Origin: Cucumis sativus
Lineage: Eukaryota; Streptophyta; Magnoliopsida; Cucurbitales; Cucurbitaceae
DNA: 64,000 nt
Assembly (NCBI RefSeq): GCF_000004075.3
Contig: NC_026661.2
Location: 5,726,058 to 5,790,057 of the forward strand
Reading direction: 5' to 3'
Positions 26,356-36,800 of this stretch are shown piece by piece. Position 1 is the stretch's first letter. The number at the start of each line of letters is the position of its first letter. A model generated the notes under the pieces. It was not told where the DNA came from. It did no database searches and was given only the letters and a program-made list of their open reading frames with translations. Position numbers and translations under genes: made by a program.

Positions 26356-26445
26356 TTCTCTCGAATACAAGTTAAAACTTATAACTTTTTTATTTTCGCT
26401 TTCTCTAGAATACAAGTAAAAACTTATAACTTTTTTATCTTCGTT
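26356..26445. repeat. Two tandem copies of a 45-bp unit
   Basis: Units at 26356-26400 and 26401-26445 both read TTCTCTNGAATACAAG followed by AAAACTTATAACTTTTTTAT, with few differences. They are part of the LTR-like block. Confidence 0.8.
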
Positions 26446-26524
26446 CTTCAAGATGTTATAGTTGCAAGTTGATTTGAATTTCGATCTTCTGGAATCCAAT
26501 GAAAGTTTTATCTTCCAAATGTTT

Positions 26525-26690
26525 AATCTTTCAGAAAAAGTATAATCTTGCAAGTCTTTGATCTTTCATAAGTTGTCTTCAATCTTTCAGAAAAAGTTTA
26601 ATCTTGCAAGTTTTTAATCTTTCATAAGTTGTCTTCAATCTTTCAGAAAAAGTTAAATCTTGCAAGATTTTAATCTTTCAGAAATTGTTG
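26525..26690. repeat. Three tandem copies of a 56-bp unit
   Basis: Each unit begins AATCTTTCAGAAAAAGT and contains AATCTTGCAAG and ATCTTTCA. Copies start at 26525, 26581 and 26637, the last being partial and more diverged. They lie in the same LTR-like block as the 45-bp repeats. Confidence 0.85.
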
Positions 26691-26945
26691 GTACGAACTT
26701 GCACTTCAGAGCTTCAATTCTCTCTCCTACCAAAGACCCCTCAAAATGAATGACAAGGGTCTTTATTTATAGAGAAAATTTGTGGACTTTAGGTGGGCTT
26801 GGACTTGAGCTCATTTTCTTAGCGGGTTCGGGCACCATTGTTTGGCTCGATTTTTCATCAGGGACTTGCATTAGGTTGACTAAGAGAAAACTTATTATCC
26901 AAAATCCAATCAAATTATAATCACCATCATTTTGTTGTGATGACA

Positions 26946-29900
26946 TGGCAAAATTTAATTGGCCAAAATTTCTTGCTCAAGGATACTCTTATATTTTAAA
27001 AACATACCCAACTTTTTGTAAAATCAAAATTATTCATTAATTTTCAATTTTAGAAAGGGATAAGGTTGGAGAAGTAAAAAGGTCCCACAAATTTGTAATG
27101 CCCCATCTTTTCAAGGAACCAAGTACAAATTGATATTTTTCGTTTTTCACGTGAATTTAAACAAATAAATATTTTTCAACGTGTTGGTGTTGATTTTCAA
27201 TGATTAGCATCCATTTTAAAAGAGCTTATCATGTCACATAATTATACTATTGCTTGAACAATTAGGTAGATATACACGACAACATGACTCAAGTGACATA
27301 ATGCTAATAACTCAAGTGACATAATGCTAATATAATGAAGATGAAAAATTAGAGATTTGATGGTTGGAGAAGAAAGAGAGTGTAATTAACGTTGAAAAAT
27401 AAAGCAATTTAGAATGAGTGACATAGAGTTTTAACTCAATCTAGATACGACTCAACTGCGCTTATACGTTCATATTTAAAGTGAAAAATAGAAGGTGAGA
27501 AAGGTGGGAGGTTCAATTCAAATGAATTAAGAGGTAAGCACTCCCACGTTTATTTGGTTTTGGGCCTGTAACTCGTACGTAGGCCCAACTTTTATTAAAG
27601 CGGCCCCTAACTGAGGCTAATTATTTCCCCAATTCAGCTTTTGTTAGGATTAGGTTAAATGGATTATTTAACCTTTAACGCTTCTAAATTATATAGATCT
27701 TGAAATTGAACCTTTCATTTCAAATAATAAATTCAACTTTTAAACTATATAATTTTTACAATTATCTCACTCCAATATTTTAACATTAAAAAATTTGAGG
27801 GTAAAATTGTAGAAGAAAAATACATTTGCCATCAAAAGGTCACCAATGAATTGAGAAACAAATAGTTTGACATTTATTTTGATGTGGAAGAAAAAGAAGA
27901 AGATGGGAACCAAAATAAGTATTAATCTTGTAATTTTGTATAGAGTCATGAGAGTTGAATACATCCACCCAGTGTGACCCACCATTGCTTTAACAAAATT
28001 AAGTCATTGTATTCACAATAATTGGGGGCTTCCTCATGTTTATCTCCAATGTGCCCTTTCAACGCTTCACCTATTCTTTTATATCTACAGAACATATAAT
28101 CTATTGTATACACAAAAGCTTAGAAGAGGATAATTTTTTTTTGTTTTCAGTGTGTCATTGCTTTCAATTTTGTTTTTCAATTCTCCTTTTTAATTTGTCA
28201 TAATTTTGTATTCAATTTTATTTTTCTACCATAATTAATTGTGATTATTATATTTAAATAATTGAGTATTAAATATTAACGTGATTCCATTTTCAATGAA
28301 TTAGTTAAATGATTCATTAAAAAATGATTTCCCCCACGTGGAGAAAAAAACTAATTCAAATATTAAATGTTTAAAAATTTTCATTATTTTATGTGATGGA
28401 GAGGTTTATTTATTTATTTATTTATTTAAATGGTGAAATTTTATATTCACAATTAAGTAAAATGATTTCATTATTTTGGTGATGAGTAGTTTTAAGTTGG
28501 AGGAAAACTTTTTTTAAAATTTTGTTGTAGATCATTTAGTTTTTCTATCATTTATTTTTCCCTTAGCTACATTTACCTATGTATATATGCTTTTAGATTT
28601 TTTTTTAACAAATATGAAATTAGTTTTTTTTTTAAAAAAAAGTTAAATATTTTCTTTTTATGTTTAAGATCATTTTTCGATATCTTTTAACAATGAGTCA
28701 AACGATCTTCCTTAACTATCTCATTTAAACAATAGGATATTCCTCATATTTATAAATATTTTATTGTAAGTTCTTCTTTTTTGACTCTTTAAAAAGAAGA
28801 AGTTTTATGAATGTAAAATTATTCTTCACAACAGTGTTCAATCGTTTATATTTTTGGTGAATAATATGTACGAAAGTAAACCGGTTAGCTTCTGCATTAT
28901 GACAAATTATTGAAGATTGTCAAAGGATTTAACAGAGTAACAATGGATAAGAAAAATATAAATGAAGGCTGAGATAATTGTACTGCGATCAATGAATTCA
29001 GTGGAGTTTGGATTCGTCTTCAAGGAGATTCAAGTTTACCGTCAAGGAAAGTTGAGTTTAATTTTAGAGTTAAGTTACAAACTTTTGAATCTCAATAATA
29101 ATATATATTATATGAGCAAATAAGCTCTCTAGATATAAGTCGTGTTTGTTGAACTAGGTTACCAATGTGATATAGCTAGCATTTAATATCTCAATAAAAC
29201 TAATATGACTATTGTCAATCATAAAAGAAATTTTTATATGCTATACATTATTTCCAAATAAATATAAATATATATATATATAACAACTAATGAACTTGTA
29301 TAATTGAAAACACTTTATTTTCATGGACAAATAATTAAAAAAATTGCTAAAATTTTAATATATAACATTTTAGAATGCATTTATTTTGTACTTTAAAATG
29401 CTACTGATAAAATTATACTTCAGGACAAAAACAAGTGGAAAAATGTGGCAAGACTAATTTTGATGCAAAACTAAAATGTAAGTATGAACATCGTTAATCA
29501 TTTTTTTAAATAAATACTTAAACATTTCTTAGAATGAGACCCTGATAGGTAGATATAAATTCAAAAAACTTTTCATATTTATTTTGCATAAAATAGTATA
29601 GATTTAAAAAACAAAACTTAGAAATAATAACTGATAGTACATTTTTTTTTGTATATAAATATCTAAACTAAACATTGTAACTCTCCTCCCTTCTCAATTT
29701 TCTTGTGCTCTCTCATCTTCTTTTACTATAATTTTGTCGTCGCATTATACTCAATTTGATTTATTCATTTCAAATTTTATTTGTAGCATTGTTTCGTGGA
29801 TGGGACAACTCCTCTTCATTATGATATTTAAGAAAAAACAAACTAAGTACACATATAAAATGTAATTTTTCTTTTGTTGATTATGTAATATACTATTTGT

Positions 29901-30168
29901 TTAAAGTAAGTTATATTCTCTATTTTATTTTTGAAATTGTGTTTTTCTTTTTAATCTTGGAATGAAATTAAGATTTAGATTTAATAGTCTAAAATTTAAA
30001 CTCCACGTTACAAAATTGATTTGAATTTAAATTTTATGAAATAGGCACAGGTGGTTGGGGCTACTTATATTAAAAATTGTGTTGCAAATTCCAATGAACG
30101 CATTTGGAATAAAATGAATACAAAGACAGAGGGACACACACACACACACACACAACATTAGATTAAAC
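26946..30168. other. Intergenic sequence upstream of CYP74C copy 2
   Basis: Contains a 23-bp direct repeat (ACTCAAGTGACATAATGCTA plus 3 bases) at 27287-27332. A GC-richer patch at about 27553-27620 holds several GGCC/GCCCA motifs, and a TTTA microsatellite lies at about 28408-28430. A higher-complexity piece at about 28840-29190 has no recognisable coding content. The last 150 bases should include the CYP74C copy 2 promoter. No gene was recognised. Confidence 0.4.
30134..30154. repeat. (CA)n microsatellite in the CYP74C copy 2 leader
   Basis: About ten CA units lie roughly 100 bp before the start codon, probably in the 5' untranslated region. This is a likely polymorphic marker between cultivars. 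Confidence 0.85.
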
Positions 30169-30195
30169 ATGTGCTTCCTAAATATCATTCATTAA
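30169..30195 (+). promoter_or_regulatory. Upstream ORF (8 codons) before CYP74C copy 2
   Basis: An ATG at 30169 opens MCFLNIIH and stops at 30195, 56 bases before the CYP74C ATG at 30252. If it is in the transcript it could lower translation of the main frame. The main frame itself is open back to 30171, but only from a GTG codon, so no longer N-terminus is expected. Confidence 0.4.
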
Positions 30196-30251
30196 AATCC
30201 TATTCCTCTCCCCATCTTCTCCGTTCTCCAATAACTTTTTTTAAGAAAAAA

Positions 30252-31780
30252 ATGACTTCATCTTCTTCAGAACACCCACAAATTCCCCTCCCTCTGAAAC
30301 CCATCCCCGGCAGCTATGGCTTCCCCATCTTTGGACCCATCATAGATCGCTACCATTACTTCTACATCCAAGGCAGAGAAACCTTCTTCCGATCCCGAAT
30401 GGCCAAGTACAATTCCACTGTGTTCCGTACCAACATGCCGCCAGGTCCCTTCATCTCTTCCAATTCCAAAGTAATCGTCCTTCTCGACGCCCTCACTTTT
30501 CCGATCCTCTTCGACACCACTAAAGTTGAGAAACGCAACGTTCTCGATGGAACTTACATGCCCTCCCTTGCCTTCACTGGAGGCATTCGTACTTGTGCTT
30601 TCTTAGACCCATCTGAAACAGAGCACTCTGTTCTCAAACGCCATTTCCTCAAATTTCTTGCCTCTCGTCACCACCAATTCATTCCTCTCTTTCGAACCTC
30701 CATCTCCGAGATGTTTGATAAACTTGAAAAGGAATTACAAAACAATAACGTCGCCAATTTTAATCCTATCAGTGATTACGCATCCTTTGATTTCATTTTC
30801 CGATTGCTTTCCGATCGCAGCCCCGATAAGAATTTCAGCTCCGAGGGACCGGGTTTAGTCGACCGATGGCTTACTATGCAGCTCGCTCCATTAGCTACAC
30901 TTGGTTTGCCCAAAATTTTCAGCTGCTTTGAAGATCTCATCATCCATACTTTCCGTTTACCGTTCGCACTCGTTAAAAGCGCTTACAGGTAAATGAATGA
31001 AAACTGAAATCAACTTCTTTCTTAAATTACTAAAAACTATCTAGAATCAGAACCACAAACTGATTAATGTTGTATTACAGGAAGCTCTACGAATCGTTTT
31101 ACGAGTCGTCAGGTTCATTTCTAGACGAAGCCGAGAAACAGGGAATAAACAGAGAGAAAGCATGTCATAATTTAGTGTTTTTAGCTGGATTCAACGCATA
31201 CGCCGGAATGAAAGTGTTGTTGCCGATTCTGCTGAACTGGGTTGGATCTGCCGGCGAGGAGCTTCATCGGAAACTAGTGGGCGAAATCAGAGCCGCCGTG
31301 AAGATAGACGGGGGAATAACATTCGGGGCTTTAGAGAAGATGAGTCTGCTGAAATCCGTGGTGTACGAGGTTCTGAGGATCGACCCGCCGGTGCCGTACC
31401 AATACGCAAAGGCGAAACAAGACATTGTGATAGAGAGCCATGATTCTGCTTTCGAGATCAAGAAAGGGGAAATGATTTTTGGGTATCAGCCGATTGCGAC
31501 AAAAGATCCGAAAGTGTTTGAGAATGCGGAGGAGTTTGTGGGCGAAAGGTTCGTGGGCGAGAAAGGGGAGAAGCTTTTGAAGTATGTTTATTGGTCAAAT
31601 GGTCGGGAGACGGAGGAGCCAACGGCGGAGAACAAGCAGTGTCCGGCGAGGGATCTGGTGGTGCTGATGTGCAGAGTAGTGTTGGTGGAACTTTTCCTCC
31701 GTTATGATACGTTCACCGTCGAGGGAACCCGGTCGTCGTTGGGTTGGTCTGTGAAGGTGAAATCGTTGACTAAAGCCTAA
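30252..31780 (+). CDS. HPL: CYP74C fatty-acid hydroperoxide lyase, copy 2
   Basis: Second tandem CYP74C gene in the same orientation, 5.2 kb downstream of copy 1. Exons 30252-30988 and 31081-31780 are joined at the same split Arg codon as copy 1 and also encode 478 residues. The N-terminus is four residues longer (MTSSSSEHPQIPLPLKPIPG) and the C-terminus four shorter. Key features are kept: KVEKRNVLDGTYMPS with Leu97, I-helix GFNAYAGMK (Ala replaces the second-last Gly of copy 1), and haem loop NKQCPARDLVV with Cys433. Both the GGM-to-AGM and CPG-to-CPA changes distinguish it from copy 1. The latter is tolerated in other CYP74 enzymes. No transit peptide is present. The product should handle fatty-acid hydroperoxides, but its 9/13 preference and lyase versus synthase activity cannot be read from sequence. 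An AATAAA at 31832 is a likely polyadenylation signal. Confidence 0.92.
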
Positions 31781-33652
31781 TCGCTATCAACGGTTGCGCC
31801 AGCTTCCTCTAAGCTCTACGCCTTTCAAACAAATAAAGACTGAAATTCATTTTTAGTCCTAATTACTCTCTTCAATTTTTAAATTATGACCTTATTTCCA
31901 ATTTCTCTTCTTTTTTTTTTTTTTTTTTTTTTGAACACTCTATATTGCATTGTGAGAATAAATTTTAGTAATATATCATACATAAATATATATTGATAAT
32001 TATTTATTAAGCTAAGTTGATCATGTTTTAAATTAGAATCATTGGTGATTGGTGTTTTGTGGGAGGTGGAGGATATTAATTTATAATCCTTGCTTTTTAT
32101 TATTTTAATTTTCGTAATGAATAATTAAATGTCACGTTCTCTCTTTTCATTTTTTCTTTTAATGTAATTATAGAAGTGGATTATTTGGGGATTGAGCTGT
32201 TTAGTGGGGAAGGGAGGTTGAAATTTTTACATTTCTATCCAATTCTTCCGTTTTCAAAAAAATTGGTTGGGTTCAATTCATAATAAATTTATAAACACAA
32301 TTCAAGTTGTTTGAAATCTCACTAAACTATTAACCTACAACTTCCTCTTAGATTCCCTTGCTACTTCTATTATTCTCTTTATTATGATTAGGACTAGTAT
32401 ACCTTACTAAACTAACAAATTTTATTTATTTGTTTATATGATATATATGTGTATACATCTGTACATATATATATATACATCTAAATATATATAACTCCCC
32501 AGTACACTTAATTAATTAATTGATGTGATTAAAATTCACACTTTCATAAAAAATCATCTATTTTTGTCGATAGTTTTATCCCTACCTTATTTTTCATGTT
32601 AGTTTAAAAAATCACGTTACTCTTAAAAAAAAGTTTCAAAATATAACTAATAATATATTTTTAATATTTGATTGTATCGGTAAGTACGGTTGAAAGAGTA
32701 TTTTCGTTGGAAGCAATTAATTAAGACAAAACCAATTAAAATTTAAAGTGAGAGTGGAAGGGGTAAAATTGATGAAATTGCCCTTATGTTAAGATTGTGA
32801 TTAAAAAATATTGTAAAATTTGGGAACAATTTTTGTATTTAAGAAACAACAATTCATTTGTTCATTCTAAAATTTGAGTTCATACACTTCATTTATTTGT
32901 TTCTTTTTTTTTCCTATTATTGAGTCTACTCTTGGATGGTATTTTAGAACTTTAGGATGTTATGTTAAACTAAATAAATACATATACACACACGTAGTAT
33001 AGTTACTTCAAAATGAATAAACAAGCCAGCAAAATGAATAAATGAGCTTGATCTGTTGTTTGAATTGGATCGTACCTGTATATTCTCAAATAAGACTAAA
33101 AGAACGAACCCAAAAATGGAAACATTGGCCCAAGGCCGAGTCCGAAGAGAGATCTAAAAGGTTAGAAGCCCAACATAGAATAGGTTAAGAAGGGATTGAA
33201 TACACAAACACATAGTAAGAATAATGGCCACAACCAGTACTATTGTAAATCCAAATAAAAAGAGAATAGGAGTGAGGTGAAAAGGCTTTATCAATAAGAC
33301 ATGGTTTGCATAGAAGATGTAAGTTCTAAACTAATATCAAATTCTCTCATCATCTTCCAATCTTCTCACTACCTTTCTCTCTACTACCAAACTAGCTCTA
33401 TTTCTCTAAGATACATATTCATTGATACTGGTCCGTGGAGATCAAGTACAATTTTTTTTTTTAAAAAAAATCAATTACTAAGCACACAAAATTATTATAC
33501 TAATAAGAAAAAATGATTGAATCATAACATTTAAAAATAGTAAGATTTCGAAAACGTTTTCCCAAAATCGAAATTGATTAATGTGCTGGAGGAAGTTCCA
33601 TTGGGGAAAAGATTAAAAGTGATTATCTATAATGTTAAGTCTTTAATCAAGA
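31781..33652. other. Intergenic sequence between CYP74C copy 2 and the tRNA pair
   Basis: Contains the copy 2 3' region with an AATAAA at 31832-31837, a poly(T) run at about 31911-31932 and (TA)n-rich stretches at about 32440-32490. No gene was recognised. Confidence 0.5.
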
Positions 33653-33726
33653 GGCCTATTAGCTCAGTTGGTTAGAGCGTCGTGCTAATAACGCGAAGGT
33701 CGCAGGTTCGAAACCTGCATGGGCCA
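33653..33726 (+). tRNA. tRNA-Ile (anticodon AAU)
   Basis: A 74-nt cloverleaf. The acceptor GGCCTAT pairs with ATGGGCC, with A as discriminator. The anticodon stem TCGTG/CGCGA encloses anticodon AAT at 33687-33689. The T arm is CGCAGGTTCGAAACCTGC. There is no intron or encoded CCA, as expected for a nuclear gene. A T6 run directly after (33727) is a Pol III terminator. Confidence 0.95.
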
Positions 33727-33732
33727 TTTTTT
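33727..33732 (+). terminator. Pol III T-run terminator of tRNA-Ile
   Basis: Six T residues immediately follow the discriminator base of tRNA-Ile. Confidence 0.7.
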
Positions 33733-33808
33733 ATTTTATATTTCTTTTTGTTCCTTTTATAAGAATTAGTCCTATATATAATATTTAGATCAATTTGTTT
33801 GACATGAA

Positions 33809-33881
33809 GCGCTCGTGGCCTAATGGATAAGGCGCCTGACTTCTAATCAGGCGATTGTGGGTTCGAGTCCCACCGGGCGTG
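33809..33881 (+). tRNA. tRNA-Arg (anticodon UCU)
   Basis: A 73-nt cloverleaf. The acceptor GCGCTCG pairs with CGGGCGT, discriminator G. The anticodon stem CCTGA/TCAGG has anticodon TCT at 33842-33844. The T arm is GTGGGTTCGAGTCCCAC. It has the same orientation as tRNA-Ile, with an 82-bp spacer. A T4 run follows at about 33887. Confidence 0.95.
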
Positions 33882-36800
33882 TGCTCCTTTTAATATTTTA
33901 ATGTTTGTAAGTTTTTTTTTAAGAAACAATATGACCATATTATATCATTATTGTAGAGACTAAGTGAATGACTTGTGTTACCGTATATATAGTCATCACA
34001 TAAAAAATATATGTGTATTATAATTTGATTTTAGTTTGAACCAATTGGGTTCAAGTACTTTTATATATATAAGTATCTATGACAAATCTTTTAAAAATTT
34101 AGAAAGTAAAATAATGATATTTTATAATAATATTAAAAATTCACTTTAAGTAACTCACATAAAATCTGCAAAGTGACAACGAAATTAGGAAGAAATAACA
34201 TTCATATCCAATTTGAAAAGACAGAGAAAATATTTTTAGTGTGGAAAAATCACAACAATCAATAAAAGCATCAAACCCAAGGAGTTGGAGATAGAAGAAA
34301 AGAAAGACACTATTCAACCAACTTTGTTATATTTCGAAATTGGACAACTCAATCTTTTACCTTAATAAAATTCAATAACAGCGTTTTCAAGAATGAGATG
34401 GATAGGTTTCTTTTTTTTGTTGATAAGTAGAAGTTTTTGCTTCTTGGAATCTTAATATTCAATTATGGATAATAATCTCATCGATTTAAGTGATCCAAAC
34501 ACTGACTATATATAAAAAGACAAAACTAAATAAAATTAGAACTTCAACCTCTCACTAAAATCAGAACCTTCTTCATACAACAACCCATTCAAATCAATAT
34601 TCAACAAAGACAAAAATTGGGTGTATGGTTGTGTATTTCCAATTACATGGTTGTATTCATTATAGGTAATTGGGTGTATGTAAGTGTGAGCTAATTAATC
34701 CATACAATTAATTAGTAAGCAAAAGCATAGTCCATCTATTTTATCCTCTACTCTTCTTAATTTAATTATTTAAATTAGGATTTTTTTTTATAATAGATTT
34801 AACCTAAGAAAACTTAATAAAATAATTAATTCAAAAGATTTAGATATAATATACAACCAGGACCTCTATTCTAAAGTGTTAATATATTAATCACCAACTT
34901 ATAAGTTTACTAATTTAATAGATATTAATTATTATATTAAAAAAGCATCTTAGTTTAAACTAATGAAAAGTTAAGCTTTGTTAAGCTTAACTCTCACATT
35001 GCACTAATTTTCTAATGACTTTACGTTATGTCCTATAACAAAACGAAGTATGTTTGTTTGTTTGTTTATTGGAAAGATAATTAATTGGTTCTTCTTCCTT
35101 CATTTTGCCAATAATTTTATTTGATCGATGATCATAAAAGTTAAATCTTCTAGTTAAAAGCATATATTTATTTATAATATTTTGCATTGGACTTATTCTA
35201 AATAAATATAATTGTGTAATGAGAAGGTGTTTTGTTTTAAGTATATGCTATCAAACAGAAAGCAAAAACGTATCTCAATGCTTATTTTGGGGGGAAGAAA
35301 AGAACCAAAAAAATCAAAGTTTTAGGTTTTCAAGTATGTTTCTCAGTTTCTTGGGTGAAATAAATAATGGTGCTTGACTCTTTGGTTCCAATAGAAAACC
35401 ATTTGTTTTGTTAAAACTAAGATTTATAGTTATAAAAATTGTAATTTTTATCATTATAATTTTATATTGAACTTGTTATTTTTAAACTCTCAAATTTGTA
35501 TTACATCATTCAAACCCTAGCGTGCTTCATCCATTATCTAATACTATTATTGTTCTATTAACTATTTATATGGACTATATGCTATAATTTTAGAATATAA
35601 ATTTAATTTAGCAGTAAATGACATACAATAAAGTTGTAAATTTGATAATTCATTTTCTAATTATTGTACCAAGTAACAGTATAATTTTTAATACTTGGAT
35701 AATAGAGAATGCATTTATATTTAATTTAATCATATAAGTGCAAATAATTAATTAAACCTTGGAATATCCTTTTCAAAATGTAATTATTGAATCAAATTCA
35801 TATATTTTTTTGATTTTTGTTCTCTACGGTCTTTGGTGGAGTTTTGAATTTGTATCGAAATGCAACATTTTCACATAAATTTTAAGTTGATTGAATGTCA
35901 ATCTATTATATTTATTAACATTTCTTTTTAAATAACAAATGAGAGTAGAGACATTGAAACCTGGATTCAGATGTAAATTATTGCTAAATTATATTGACTT
36001 TAATTGATTGATATCTTAGTTACGAGTATAACCCTATTTTGGATTTGTTTATTGTGTACCATTAGACCACAAACTCCAACAAAATCCTGTGAATCTGTCT
36101 GACTTTCCCTACAAATTGAAACGAATCCCAATTCTTGAAAGGGTCAAACTAAAACTTTCCCAGAAAAAGTAAAGAAAACAAAAAAGAAAATTAATTTGTA
36201 TTTCTCTTAAAAAACAATTGACATTTCAACTTTCATTTATCAACCATCATAAACATAATTTAATTCTAATACTTTAAACTTTTAACCACTAATATTTAGT
36301 TTTTATCTTAAAAAATTTCATCAAAATGATTGAGTGTTTTAACTTCTATTACATAATGGGTTGATTTTTATAGTTTACAAATATATTTGATTCTCAATCA
36401 TCTTATCAATTTATACAAGTAAGAATATTCACTCAAATATGTAAAAGTTTATAAATTAAAAGTATTTTTTAACCTTCCATATCAATACTCTATTTGTATC
36501 CCATTGTATAAATTCAGTTTTATAAATATAATGTTTTTTTTTTTATAATACTAGATTTCACATTTAATGTAAATGATTATATAGTAAATGGGAGTGGTAC
36601 ATTTGAACTAACATTTATGCTTTTCTTTTTCTCATTGAAAAAGCCTTTATTCTATTGATTGTAATTTTGTTTAGAAAGATGAAAGGTCTCATATCTGTTT
36701 TATGTTTTTGTTTTCATTCCCTTATTTCTAATTGTTAGGGAACCTTTTGAAAAACAAATAAATTTATTTTCACTCTATTTCCCAACTATTTTAGTTTTAG

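Larger units (their letters stand above)
26298..26945 (-). mobile_element. LTR-like block (probable solo LTR) with internal tandem repeats
   Basis: On the minus strand the block starts TGTCATCACAAC (26945 going left), passes a strong TATA box CTCTATAAATAAAG (26761-26774) and then continues into a repetitive segment. This is the layout of an LTR promoter and R region, and the segment near the TATA resembles, from memory, cucurbit Gypsy LTRs. The left end near 26298 and the target duplication could not be established, so the limits are approximate. Confidence 0.4.

Noticed and set aside
30171..30251. 27-residue N-terminal extension of CYP74C copy 2 that could look like a transit peptide
   Set aside because: The extension begins with GTG, not ATG. 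The only nearby ATG (30169) is in another frame and stops after 8 codons.
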